A stretch of 64,000 bases of DNA from Alopecurus myosuroides (Eukaryota; Streptophyta; Magnoliopsida; Poales; Poaceae): NCBI GenBank assembly GCA_028641055.1, contig CM054060.1:57508296-57572295 (forward strand), given 5' to 3'. Within the stretch, counting starts at the first letter, position 1, and every line of letters starts with the position of its first letter. This document shows, in pieces, positions 10,466 through 21,360 of this stretch. The notes beneath the pieces were generated by a model. The model ran no database searches. It saw only the letters and a program-made list of their open reading frames with translations, and was not told the origin of the DNA. Position numbers and translations under genes: made by a program.

Positions 10466-13400
10466 GGATGTATCTCCGGTGGAACATCATGGATGATTGA
10501 TAGTGGTTGTTCCGCACACATGACCGGAAGCAAAGAAGTATTAGAAGACTTGAAGCTCCAACTTCTCAAATTTGCTCATGTAACTATTGGTGATCGCTCA
10601 CAACTTAAGGTATTGGGACATGGCAAGGTGGTCATTTCTCCGGATTCATCCATTGAGAAAGTCCTCCTTGTTGAGTCCCTTGGCTATAATATTCTTTCTG
10701 TCTTGCAACTTTGCGAGTGCAATTTTACATGTGTATTTGGGCGTCATCATGTGCTCGTCCTTCACACTATTTCTCTTAAAGTAGCCTTTGTTGGATTTGT
10801 GGAAAACGGTATGTACATAGTGGATTTCTCGAAAGAAACTACACATATCGCCACATGTCTAATGGCTAAATCCGACGTGGGTTGGCTTTGGCATCGCCGC
10901 CTAGGCCACGTCGGTATGAGAAATTTACAAACTCTTGTGAAGGGTGAGCATGTGATAGGACTAACAAGTGTGAATTTTTCCAAAGATCGCCCTTGTAGCT
11001 CTTGTATTGCCGGAAAGATGCATGAGAATAATCATCCCAAGACATCAATCATCGCCACAACAAGACCCTTTGAGCGCATTCACTTGGACTTATTTGGGCC
11101 TCCCACATATGATAGTCTTGGTGGCAAGAAGTATTGTTTGGTTATTGTTGATGATTACACAGATACACTTGGGTTTTCTATATCAAGAAGAAGAGTGAAA
11201 CTCAAGAAAGATTCATAACTTGGGCTACCGAAGTGCAACGCCAATATGACACCAAGATCTTGTCCATTAGGAGTGACAATGGTTCCGAGTTCAAGAACTA
11301 CACCATGGATGAATTCTTAGGTAATGAGGGGATAAGACATCAATATTCCGCCGCGTACACCCCTCAACAAAATGGTGTTGCGGAGAGGAAGAATCGCACA
11401 CTTATTGATATGGCAAGAACTATGATGGCCAAATTCAAATCCCCATATAACTTTTGGGCCGAAGCCATCAACACCGCTTGTCATCTATCTAACCGACTCT
11501 TCCTTCGTCCGATGATTGGCATGACTCCATATGAGCTTCTAACCGGTAACAAACCCAACCTCAAATATCTTCGAGTTTTTGGGTGCAAATGCCAAGTATA
11601 CATAAAGGGAACTAGATTGTCTAAGTTTGATGCTAGAACTTTTGAAGGTATTTTTGTTGGTTACGCCACGAACTCCCACACTTATAGAGTCTACAACATA
11701 TCCACCGGGTGTGTTGAAGAATCTATGAATGTGGAATTTCATGAGGATAATGGCTCCCAAGTGGAGAAAATTGATTGTGATGATGTAGGTGATGAACCAT
11801 CCTCCATAGCCATAGGAAGAATGGGTGTAGGTCCACTTATACCCATTGAGGGACACCTTGTGGCAAATGAGGATGGAACTAGCTCTACGCAAGTGGAGCC
11901 CTCTACATCAACCACCAATCAAATGGTCAACCAAGAACAAGAAGAAGATCTTCATGTGGATATCTCCCATCAAGAAAGTGATCAAGATCCACCCAATGAT
12001 AATGGTGGAAATGGTCTTGGTGATACTTCACCAAGAACTCCAATAAGGGTGGACAATGGTCTTGATGAAGGAAATGATGAGGATATTCCACCTAATGAAA
12101 ATCCCGATGATGCTCTAGTTCGTATCATGTCTCGTCAAGCATCAAGATTGCAACAAAAGTCACTATATCAAAAGAATATCATTGGTGGCTTGGGGAGAAG
12201 TGTCTCCACTCGTGGACAAGTACTCAAGTTTTGTGGTATTCACTCATATGTCTCTCATGTTGAACCCATGAAAGTGTATGATGCTCTTGAAGATGAAGAT
12301 TGGGTTCAAGCTATGCATGAAGAGCTTCATAATTTTGAGAGAAACAAAGTATGGTCACTAGTGGAAAGACCCAAGGATCACAATATCATTGGAACTAAAT
12401 GGGTGTTCAAGAATAAGCAAGATTCTCATGGGCAAGTGATTCGCAACAAAGCACGATTGGTTGCTCAAGGCTACTCTCAAGTCGAAGGACTTGACTACGG
12501 TGAAACTTTCGCTCCCGTAGCTAGGCTTGAATCCATTCGTATATTACTTGCATTTGCCACTAGTCATAACTTCATCTTGCATCAAATGGATGTTAAAAGT
12601 GCTTTTCTAAATGGACCTATAAATGAAATGGTATATGTTAAACAACCTCCGGGGTTCGAGGATCCCAAGTATCCTAACCATGTCTACTTCCTCCATAAGG
12701 CTTTGTATGGCCTCAAACAAGCCCCACGTGCTTGGTATGATCACTTAAAGGAGTTCTTAGTAGATCGTGGTTTCATACTTGGGGTAATTGATCCCACTCT
12801 CTTTACCAAAAGTGTAGATGGACATTTCTTCGTATGCCAAGTATATGTTGATGATATTATATTTGGATCCTCTAATGTGAGTTTTGTAGATCAATTTGCC
12901 AAACTAATGACAAGTGAATTTGAGATGTCTATGATGGGAGAATTGAAGTTCTTTCTAGGTTTTGAGATCAAGCAATATCATGAAGGGACTTTTATTTGTC
13001 AAGCCAAATATATTCAAGACATGCTCAAGAAATTCGATATGATAAATGCCAAACCATTACCTTATCCAATGCCAACAACCACAAATCTCTCTTTGGATCA
13101 TGAAGGTATACCGGTAGACCCCAAACTTTATCGATCCATCATTGGATCTTTGCTTTACCTTTGTGCATCTAGACCGGACATTATGTTTAGTGTGGGTTTG
13201 TGTGCAAGATTTCAATCTAACCCCAAGGAAAGCCATATGATTGCGGTCAATAGGATACTTAGGTACTTGGTTGACACTCCCACTCATGGTCTTTGGTATC
13301 CATCAAACACAACTTTTGATCTTGTGGGATACTCGGATGCGGATTGGGGAGGTGACAAAGTGGATAGAAAATCAACCTCGGGTGCTTGCCAATTTCTTGG

Positions 13401-13797
13401 TAGGTCCCTTGTGTGTTGGTCTTCCAAGAAGCAAAATTGTATTGCCACCTCCTCCACGGAAGCGGAGTATATTTCCGCCGCAAGTTGTTGTTCTCAACTC
13501 TTATGGATGAGGCAATGTCTTAAGGATTTTGGAATTAAGATTAAGACAATGCCTCTTTTATGTGATAATGAGAGTGCTATTAAGATTGGTCACAATCCGG
13601 TACTTCATGGCAAGACCAAGCATATTGAGATTCGGTATCATTTTATTCGGGATCATGTGGCAAATGGTGATATCTCACTCTCTTATGTCAACACTAAAGA
13701 TCAACTTGCCGACATCCTTACCAAGCCTCTAGATGTGAAGAGATTCAAGGAATTGAGGAGTGAGCTCAACATCATATGTGCAAGCAATTTTAGTTGA
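10466..13797 (+). pseudogene. pol: Sirevirus Pol (protease, integrase, RT, RNase H) with one frameshift
   Basis: Pol supplies the replication and integration enzymes. Protease: MIDSGCSAHMTG with the catalytic DSG at about 10496. GAG-pre-integrase and integrase: LWHRRLGHVG and CSSCIAGK form the zinc site, HLDLFGP gives the first aspartate, RSDNGSEF (about 11272) the second, NGVAERKNR (about 11375) the glutamate. Reverse transcriptase: KWVFKNK, ARLVAQGY and the active-site YVDDIIFG at 12844. RNase H: SDADWGGD, STEAEY and CDNESA, ending at the stop 13795-13797. The frame changes at about 11158-11161, inside the integrase core just after VDDYT, consistent with loss of one base; from 11161 on it is open to the end. 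All catalytic motifs remain readable, so the damage is recent. Confidence 0.9.
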
Positions 13798-15024
13798 TTG
13801 AAAATCTTGCATACACACCCCTACTAGACTCCTATTTGGATTTAGATGCACGCATAGACATAGGGGGAGTGTAGCTCAATCAATGAGCCAACACTACCTT
13901 TATAATGCATAAATAAACAAATCGTGCCTAAATGATCATTTTTAATGACATCATGTGCTTCAATGATGAGTCTCGACAATGCACCCAAGATATATCTTCG
14001 CGGTGACATATCGAACATACTCAAACATGGTGGCTACGGCCACCACCAATTTTCAATGCGACAGTTGTGTTCGAATGTTCACTCATTTGCCCTTCCACTT
14101 GTTTTCATATTTCATTGGTATCCAATGTTGCTCATTTCGTTCTCGTTTTTTTCCATTGGATACAAATGAAAACATCATATGCATGCCATCATTCTCATTC
14201 CATTCGTGCACATGGTCAAATAAAATTGCCCTAAGAAACAAATTCATGAAAATGTGTTATTAAGACATTAGATTCACTTGTTAGAATATATTCATGAAAA
14301 TCTGTTGAAATTGAACTTTTTTTTAATTGTTTGTTGCGCGTTGTGGCTTGGTAAGTTGTGTAGGTCTTCTTTGCTTTTTAGATTTGTTTTACAAAAAAAA
14401 CAAACAAACAAACACACACAAACCCAACCCAACCCAACTGCCGAACAAAAAAAAACAAAAAAACAAAAAATTCTCGAGCGCGCCTGTCCTCCCTCCCACC
14501 CCGGCCTCTCCACTGCCGTGCCGGCCCCAGGTCGGCCCTCAAGCCGGGGCGTTCGGCCAGTACCCCGGCCCCGCCTCCGCCGCGATCCGGCCCCAGGCCG
14601 GCCCTTAGGCCGGGCCGTTCGGGCGCCTGGCCGGCCTCCGACCCGGCCTCCTCCCCCCGCGCGTCGGCCCCAGGCCGGCCGCCCCGCCCACCCATCCGCC
14701 CCGCACAGCCGAGCCGGCCAGGCCGGCATGCCACCCGGCCCCAGGCCGGTGTGGGGCGCTGCCCACACAAGCACACGCACACACACCCCATCCACACCCA
14801 AACCGCCCCACACCTCTTCTTCCTCCTCCCTCCACCTCCATTAGAGCCCCTTAGGTGCTCTACCCTCACCCCCTCCCCCCCACCTCCCTAGCCCATCCCC
14901 ACCGCCCAAATTCACGGATCCGCAAGCCCTCGGCCCTCTCCGCCCCTCCTCCACACGGATTTCTTGTTGTTCCCTTATTGGAGGAGATCGGGTCAATTTC
15001 TTGCCTAGTGCTTTTTGTTTGAAG
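13798..15024 (+). other. Sirevirus non-coding spacer between pol and the extra ORF
   Basis: This 1.2-kb stretch holds no long gene. It contains a polypurine-tract-like TAGGGGGAGTG at 13861, an A/C-rich microsatellite at about 14395-14470, the GC-rich palindrome block at 14480-14760, a CA run near 14765-14810 and a CT-rich leader-like region at 14810-14990. Long open frames on both strands over 14292-14869 come from GC bias and overlap each other in several registers. Confidence 0.7.
14480..14760 (+). promoter_or_regulatory. Internal GC-rich palindrome block resembling the LTR block
   Basis: The same 15-bp palindrome as in the LTR, CCGGCCccaGGCCGG, is perfect at 14587-14601 and 14735-14749 and has one mismatch at 14521-14535 and 14664-14678. 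The order and the surrounding CGTTCGG and CCCGCC motifs differ from the LTR block, so this is not a simple LTR fragment. It lies 265 bp before the ATG of the spliced extra ORF. A promoter or export role is a guess from position and sharing with the LTR; no TATA box follows. Confidence 0.5.
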
Positions 15025-17051
15025 ATGGCTTCGAACTCGGGTAATTTTCTTTGGGCTCTTCTATGGTTTAGGTGTATGTGAGTGCTCTCTATCGGTGTGC
15101 TTGTACTAGTGTTCATATGCTAGATTTTCTTGTGTTCGTATGCTAGATTTTTTTCTCCATCTATTAATGCTAGGGTTCATACCGCTATGCTATATTATGA
15201 TTTGTTGATGACATGTGTTCCATCTATTCTTATGTTATGCCATGTTGTTGTTCCATGCTCCTCGTATTCTAGCCTTAGCCCTATGATACTATGCGTCACC
15301 TACCTTTGCAAATTACATTCTCATAGTTCGCCATAGTTAAATCCTCTCATTGTGACATAATGTGCATGATATACCCTCAATATTTTTACATCCTAATGGT
15401 CTCTAGTATCATGTCCAATATATTTTTTTCCACATCACACAATCCTATACACATGCTATGATAATGTGCACACACTCATAATATTGTGTTCACTAACTAT
15501 TGGGCTAGTATTTCGTTTACCATGTCGTTGTCCCATAGCTTCATGGTTTAATTATTTTTTTCTCCTAAACAACGACCATGTGCACTCATTATCATGCTCC
15601 ATATCCATGCATCATATGTTTCAGGTGATTCTCCTCCTCAACATGAGTCCGATGCCTCCCGCTCTCTCCGCCCTCGCACTGCCCGCAAGAAGAGTGCCCT
15701 GGATGTTTCCGGTTCTACTCCCTCACGGAGACATGCTCCTTCTCTCCCAATCAATCCGAAGGAGCCCGTGATCAAGAACTGGGGTGGTCTTAGTACCACC
15801 GACTTTGATGAAGAAAGGCTCAAGTTTAATCCTTATGAGTTTGGTGAAAGCACATGCTCGGATCCTAGATTCTATTGCAAGATGCATCAAGTCATGCATG
15901 AATTTATTCTTGGCAAGCTTCAGCACAGTCACGTGGATCAACATTACTTTGACATTGAGTATGGTCGCAACAAGTGGCCCGAAGTGATGACAATCATGGA
16001 CTACCACAACCTCACTCCTCTCATGGGTGACACCCTTGCTCATACATTCTCTCCAGAGCTGCTCAGGGAGTTCTACTCCACCGTTCACTTCTCCTCTGGA
16101 GGCCCCACGCGTCTCCCGCGTACCTTGACATGGATGAGCGGTGGCTCCAAGTGTGAGGCTACCATGGATGATTTTGGTACTATTCTGGGTATCCCCGAGT
16201 ATCGGTTTGACTATACCTTCTATTTTCGCATACATGGGGATTCCAACAAGATTATGAAGGCCAAGGAGGGGATTCGCCATTGCTATCCCGAAGGTACCGG
16301 CTCCATGCATATTCCTAAGATCAAGTTCTTTTCTGAGCATTGGTATATGATACACGCTATCCTTCACAACACCATCAACGCTAAATTTGGTGAGAAGGGC
16401 AAGGTACGCAAGTGGATGATCAACCTTCTATTCCACATTGAGTCTCAGATGAGGGCCAAGAAGCAATTGGATGTTCTGGACTACATGTGGCAGGAGATGC
16501 AGAATGTGGTTAGGGAAAAGCGGGTCCCCATCTATGGCTCATATATTCAGCGTCTTATTGAGACCCGCATCCCAGAAGGTCTCATCAACAACTATGCCAA
16601 AGTGACTCCCAAGAAATCTATTCTTATGTATGATGCTCCCATTGAGACTGCTGCTGATCCGAGGCCTAAGCGCACCCGCACCGAGTCAGTTACTCGCTGC
16701 TCTCCCTCACCTTCTCCTCCTCCTGAGACTTTCAACCTCAAGAAGATTCTTCAGAAGATGAACTGCTTCTTCATTGATAAGCAACATCAGGATTATGAGG
16801 CTTATCGCAAGGGGAAAGCCTCTAGTCGCCGTCAGCGCGCCATCCAGACTGCTCTCAAGATTCCCCTTAGTCCTCCCAGCTCCGAAGAGATTTCCGAGGA
16901 GAAGTGGAAGTCTAAGCATACTTATTGGTGTGGAGATGATGCTAGCTCACTCGGCTCTTTTGCGGGGCCATACACTACCGCCGAGGCTAGCTCCAGTCAG
17001 GTTCCTCCAGAGGACTTCGTTGAAGAAGATGAGGACATGGGCGACGAGTGA
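15025..17051 (+). CDS. Extra ORF after pol (envelope-position gene of Sirevirus), predicted spliced, 480 aa
   Basis: A short first exon 15025-15040 (start codon, then ASNS and one base) ends at a consensus donor CGG|GTAATT. A long second exon starts at 15625 after TATGTTTCAG| and runs open to the stop at 17049-17051; joining gives 481 codons in frame, with the split codon GGT. The open frame also extends upstream of the acceptor without a good start, supporting splicing. No signal peptide or membrane helix is visible, so despite its envelope position it does not look like a classical envelope protein. There is a conserved-looking core (TWMSGGSKCEATMDDFGTIL, about residues 175-195), a proline-rich patch (PSPSPPP, about 365) and an acidic tail. 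It recalls Athila-ORF1-like or putative plant transposon proteins, but this is only resemblance. Confidence 0.65.
15041..15624 (+). other. Predicted intron of the extra ORF (584 bp)
   Basis: Starts GTAATTTTCT and ends ATATGTTTCAG. It is AT-rich and dense in T and ATG, unlike the flanking exons, with stops in all frames. The precise frame agreement between the 16-nt first exon and the 1427-nt second exon is the main argument. Splicing would remove many upstream ATGs. Confidence 0.6.
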
Positions 17052-17694
17052 TTGGATTGCATCCTTCTCCCTTTTTGGTGTATGATGCCAAGGGGGAGAA
17101 ACATTCACGCATTGCATTGCATTTCATGCATTCATTTGCGTCTTATCTTCGTGATTTGCTTTCGTCATTCTTAGTTGAAACTATTTGTGTGTTTTGTTGA
17201 ACTTTGGTGTTATTGTAAGACTATGTCTTTATTTATCTATCGTACTCTTTATCTATGCGTGTGACAATTGATATATTGAAGATCATAGCAAGACTATCAT
17301 GTTATCTCATCTACTCACTATTTCGATGTGTTGAAGCCGTAATGAGGGTAGTTGTTATTCATAAGAAGAATGCTATGGTAAGATCATTCTAGTGGTAAAC
17401 ATTATTGCTCACTTATGTTCATACATGTGTATCGTCAATGGCAAAATCTTGGTTGGATTAATTCTTGCACTTCACATAAATATGTCTTAGCCACTTCATT
17501 ATCTTATAAAACATAGTGTGAAGTTGAGACTATAAAAGGAGCACCCATCATGATTATCAAATATACATGTCAATTGGTATGGGCACATAAATAGGGGGAG
17601 TACGAATATATGTTACTTCTCTCACAAATAGCTATGCAAAATTATTTCTTACGCAAATCCGTATGTTGTCATCAAACATCAAAAAGGGGGAGAT
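17052..17694 (+). other. 3' untranslated region of the Sirevirus with polypurine-tract copies
   Basis: No gene. Polypurine-tract-like motifs AGGGGGAG occur at 17091-17098, 17593-17600 and 17686-17693; only the last (AAAAAGGGGGAGAT) abuts the right LTR and should prime plus-strand DNA. Another copy lies at 13862-13869. Multiple tract copies ahead of the 3' LTR have been described for Sireviruses. Confidence 0.75.
17681..17694 (+). other. Polypurine tract of the Sirevirus
   Basis: AAAAAGGGGGAGAT ends directly before the TGAAAG start of the right LTR. This is the canonical place for the plus-strand primer that survives RNase H. Confidence 0.85.
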
Positions 17695-19041
17695 TGAAAG
17701 AACATAGGTTCTAAATCCTGTTTTGAGTGTTTGATTACAACATATAGTCGGACTAATGTGTTTTGCTAAGTGTACTCAGAAAATGTCGACCCGTAAATAT
17801 CATACAAGCTGCAGCAATAAGGGAGAAAAGGTTACGGAAAAAGATAAGGAAGAGAAGAAAAGAAACGGCAAAGAAAAGGGGAAAGGAGACAAAGAAAAAG
17901 GGTGGCCGGCCTCCTGGCCGGCCAGGCCAGGCTGGCGCAGCCCCACGCCGGCCCCAGGCCGGATGCCAGGCCGGGGCGCTCGGGTGGGGGTCCGGCCTCG
18001 CCCCTCAGCCCCCGCCGGCCCAAGGCCGGGTGCCAGGCCGGGGTGCTCGGGTGGGGGTCCGGCCTCGCCCCCCGCCCCATGCCGGCCTCCACTGCTGCCC
18101 ACGCCTGCCCCAGGCCGCCCCCATGCCGGGGTGGGTTTGGCCCGGCCCTGGCAGCCGCCAGGCCGGCCAGGCCGGCCCCCAGGCCGGGGGGGCGCGGGAA
18201 AGGGAAAATCCCCCCCCAACTGCCGTATTTTCGACACGGGTATAAATAGGAGGTCTCCACCTACCTCCTTGCTTTGTCAATCTCACCCACACTTTCTCTC
18301 ACCACCATTGATTGATCAAGCTCAAGCTCAAGAACAAGATCTCCACAAATCCCCAACCAAAGCTCGTGATACTTTGGGATTTGAAGGAGACACCCCCGAT
18401 CTACAACTCCACCGAGTCGATTAGAAATCCACCCACTCATCCCTTAGGGATCTTGTCATTCTTAGTTCATTGGAGCTAGGAATCTTGTTGCTCTTAGTTC
18501 ATCGGAGCTCGGAGCCTTGTTGACATCCCCGGTGCTTTTGTGCCCGTGGATCTTGCTTCTCGGAGTCTTGGAGGCTTTTGGGATTTGGTGAGGACCCTCC
18601 AATCTTGTGGAGTGTGCCTCATCCTTGTAAAGGTTCTAGTTGTCAACCTCAACGGCAACATAGTGATTCGAGCCTATCCACATCGGTGGAAGGACTCGAA
18701 GGAGATACGGTGTGGCATTTGAGGCCTACTCGGTGTTCCACTTTGGTGGCACCGCACCGCTCCAACGGAGATTAGCTTCCATTGGGAAGTGAACTTCGGG
18801 ATACATCTCCGCGTCACTATGTTCGGTTATTCCTCAACTTACCTTTACTAGTTACTACTAGCTTAGTCATACACTTACCTTGTGCTAGTTGTACTTGCTC
18901 AACATATAGGATTGTTCACCTAGTTGCATAATCTAGATAATCTATATTTGAGCATTACCTTGTTAACTTGAAAAAGAAGTTAAAATTTGTAGTTAACCTA
19001 TTCACCCCCCCCCCCCCTCTAGTTAACCTCTCGATCCTTCA
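17695..19041 (+). repeat. 3' LTR of the Sirevirus (1347 bp)
   Basis: Begins TGAAAGAACATAGG and ends GATCCTTCA, followed by the duplication AACAC. It is about 50 bp shorter than the left LTR because of deletions in the GC block around 17910-18140; the palindrome is perfect at 17948-17962 and, with CAA as loop, at 18015-18029. TATA box at 18241-18249. A longer C run is present near 19006-19017. Outside indels only a handful of substitutions separate it from the left copy. Confidence 0.95.
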
Positions 19042-19046
19042 AACAC
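19042..19046. repeat. Right target-site duplication (AACAC) of the Sirevirus
   Basis: Identical to 6573-6577. The element landed about 120 bp downstream of the FRIGIDA-like stop codon at 19170, probably in its 3' untranslated or flanking DNA. Confidence 0.95.
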
Positions 19047-19169
19047 GCAGAATAGTCAAGGTTGTTAAGTTCATCAACACAAGTGTATAACAACAATAGG
19101 GAAATGTCAGGTAATTCTTTGCTACTCCTACATCTGACTTGTAGTCTGTTCAAGAACCTACTGCAAGTG

Positions 19170-19772
19170 TTATCTGGGATAGAAAGATGGATAGTTGTAT
19201 GAAGGATTTTGCTGGAAATGATTATATTGAGAAATTACAGCAAATGGTTGGTGCCCAATGCGACTAATCTCTGCCACATTTGGAACCACAGGTGGTACAA
19301 ATCTTGGTGAAGGACCAACTGGTGTTGCTAGCTTGGTAGCGCATGGCCTTGGCTGGTTTATGTGCTGCTGTGGCTCATTTTGTTGCTGCTGCAATTTCTG
19401 CTTTTTCGCTTGTGCGTTCCCCTTATTATCTTGTCTCTGTTGGTCCCCACTCTCCTGTGGCTTGCGCGGCGGAAGCTGCTGCCCCTTCTCTTGTGGCTGC
19501 TCCTGGTTCCCTGCCAGCTTTCTTTGTTTCCCCTGCACTTGTCTATCTTGCCCCTCATGTTCCTGCTGCTCTTTTTTGCGCTTCTGGTGCTTCTGTGAAT
19601 TCAATGACAAGGCATTATAGGCCTTTATTAAAGTACGACTTTTTGTATACTCAGCCAACAAGTTGTTAATTTCTTCCAAGATATTAATTGATCTGGTAGA
19701 ATCAGCACGTTGTTGTTTAATCATAGTATGTGCAAGCCGCAGATTTTCAATCTCCTTTGTTGTGGCCGTTTT
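19170..19772 (-). CDS. FRIGIDA-like exon 3, second copy (true C-terminus)
   Basis: Codes for 200 residues: a coiled-coil start (KEIENLRLAHTMIKQQRADS, NLLAEYTKSRTL), a long glutamine/lysine-rich basic region (about 19590-19370) and a C-terminus PSYNYPSFYPR before TAA at 19172-19170. FRIGIDA-like proteins commonly end in low-complexity Q/P-rich segments. The first copy lost everything after TKSRAL at the fusion. The proposed acceptor is CCTATGAACAG| at 19773; an acceptor farther upstream cannot be excluded because the frame is open to 19931. Confidence 0.7.
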   Translation of the reverse strand, partial: KTATTKEIENLRLAHTMIKQQRADSTRSINILEEINNLLAEYTKSRTLIKAYNALSLNSQKHQKRKKEQQEHEGQDRQVQGKQRKLAGNQEQPQEKGQQLPPRKPQESGDQQRQDNKGNAQAKKQKLQQQQNEPQQHINQPRPCATKLATPVGPSPRFVPPVVPNVAEISRIGHQPFAVISQYNHFQQNPSYNYPSFYPR

Positions 19773-20124
19773 CTGTTCATAGGTAGATGCAACATCATTA
19801 AACAACAAAAAATACAACCGGTGAAGAAATACATTATGCATAAAGAGAATGATGCGTTCACATGTCTGACTTGCTTTACTCAATGGTGTTTGAGAAAGAA
19901 GACAATAAGTAGAATTTTTCCAAAAATGCAAATGCTTAATTCCTATCTCTAGTTAGGGGGTATAATACATTCTTCCAAACGGAAAATGTGCATAGGCATC
20001 TCAACTATGGGGTGAATAACAATTTAATGCAACAACAAATCAACTACGAAGCTCTATCAGTTCTCTTAAACGTTGGTAGTACAAACAGATTGCAATGTAA
20101 TTGTTTTCTTGTCCTAATGCATAC

Positions 20125-20297
20125 CAGATGCTTGTCCAATACATTCTTGCTAAATATCTCCAAAGCAGTCCGTTTTGCCTTTTCAACATATTGCTCCAGA
20201 AGAGAAAAAGGTGGATATTTCTCCACCAATTTAAGAACCTGTATCATTAGTATGACGCTCAACTCTTGTCCATTTTCAATCAAATAAGTGATTAAGT
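20125..20297 (-). CDS. FRIGIDA-like exon 2, second copy
   Basis: Same borders and length as the first copy; encodes DLITYLIENGQELSVILMIQ and KYPPFSLLEQYVEKAKRTAL. Acceptor at 20298 (GTGCAG), donor at 20124 (GTATGC). Frame and phase connect 21361 to the last exon. About ten per cent of its residues differ from the first copy, which suggests the duplication is not very recent. Confidence 0.7.
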
Positions 20298-20622
20298 CTG
20301 CACAAAGATGAGGACATGGAAAACATCAACAACAGATCTTGAACCAAAAATGTAGATAATATCCTACAAATGAACTGTTCTTCCAAAAAAAAATTGCAAT
20401 ATAAAGGCAACTAGGTACTGAAGAACAATGTTAAGATGGTGAACACTTGGTTGATTAAGCAGGAACTATTCAGCAATATACACAAATTGATGATGCAAAA
20501 TCGGTGAAATCTCTCATCCAAATTCTATTTCTGCATCTTGTAGAGCTCTGTTATAGAACTTCATCATTATTTTCCAATTGAACATTCAAACTAGGTCATA
20601 ACATAAATACAATGTGTAAATA

Positions 20623-21046
20623 TGTTCGATTTCACCCACAGATCGATACAATAAAAATATACGAACACATGCGTACGATAATCTTTCGTCCAAAGGCATG
20701 TGTGCTCTCTGTTCTCTTCATTCCTACTCGACTCAGTGTGTTACAAAGACTATGACCTCTTGTGAATAAATACAAGACCGGACAACACGCAATGATCTAG
20801 ACAACCTACTTGTACACGAACGATTCCAAAGACAAAGTCCTACTTGGACTCTACTATGAAGGTCCTACTCAAGACTCTACTATACATGCAAGCAAACAAC
20901 TCAACCTAGCTATAATCAGGTGCAAAACTACATGCAATCGGACATTAATTACTAATATGATGTTTCCATGCAAGCCAGCGACAGGACACACATGCATGGA
21001 AACTTGCCTAATTAAACCCTACAAGCTAATCAAGCTTACTGTACTA
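20623..21046 (-). repeat. LTR remnant in the second-copy intron
   Basis: Matches the LTRs at 25298-25731 and 23340-24748 in minus orientation: it shares the AATTAGGCAAGTTTCCATGC segment, the ATTTATTCACAA segment and the end GGGTGAAATCGAACA. About 30 bp of element interior including the GATTAGGGGAGA tract remain on its right, after which intron sequence continues, so the rest of the element was deleted here. Its presence shows that the LTR element was in the intron before the FRIGIDA-like duplication. Confidence 0.65.
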
Positions 21047-21360
21047 ATCTCCCCTAATCTCGACTCTTTGTCCTCTGTGCATAGAAATCATGAAAGTATA
21101 GTACAATATACATGGAAAAGGCTTTATCTTATTGGGGGTTTGTCAAACGTTGGCAGGACAAGGGGTAGGCTACATATATATATCATACATTGAAAGATTC
21201 TCTATTTATGGTTTATCCTAATGTCCAGCAAAATTATATGGTGTGAATGTTCACTGTCAACAAAATTTAATTGACATTAACATGACTTTCTCACCTAGCA
21301 TATATTAAGCTGAAGTGCATAAAACATTATGAATCAGAATTGACAAAGAATTATTTGTAC

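Larger units (their letters stand above)
6578..19041 (+). mobile_element. Near-complete Ty1/copia Sirevirus-type LTR retrotransposon (12.46 kb)
   Basis: Two direct LTRs (6578-7975 and 17695-19041) enclose gag, pol in copia order (protease, integrase, reverse transcriptase, RNase H) and an extra downstream ORF. The insertion is flanked by the perfect 5-bp duplication AACAC at 6573-6577 and 19042-19046. A primer site resembling initiator tRNA-Met (TGGTATTAGAGCC, 7978) follows the left LTR and a polypurine tract precedes the right one. Features I know from Sireviruses are present: large size, long coiled-coil Gag, repeated LTR palindromes upstream of the TATA box, several polypurine-tract copies and an ORF after pol. 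The LTRs differ by roughly a dozen or so substitutions plus indels in the GC-rich block, so insertion is fairly recent. One frameshift in pol and a stop in gag suggest that this copy is not autonomous. Confidence 0.95.

Noticed and set aside
14278..14869. Overlapping ORFs of 78-188 codons on both strands before the extra ORF
   Set aside because: Same GC bias as in the LTR; no conserved start, no known domain, several registers open at once.
19258..19669. Plus-strand cysteine/leucine-rich ORFs that look membrane-like
   Set aside because: Antisense of the glutamine/lysine-rich FRIGIDA-like exon 3; hydrophobicity follows from CTG/CTT complements of CAG/AAG codons.
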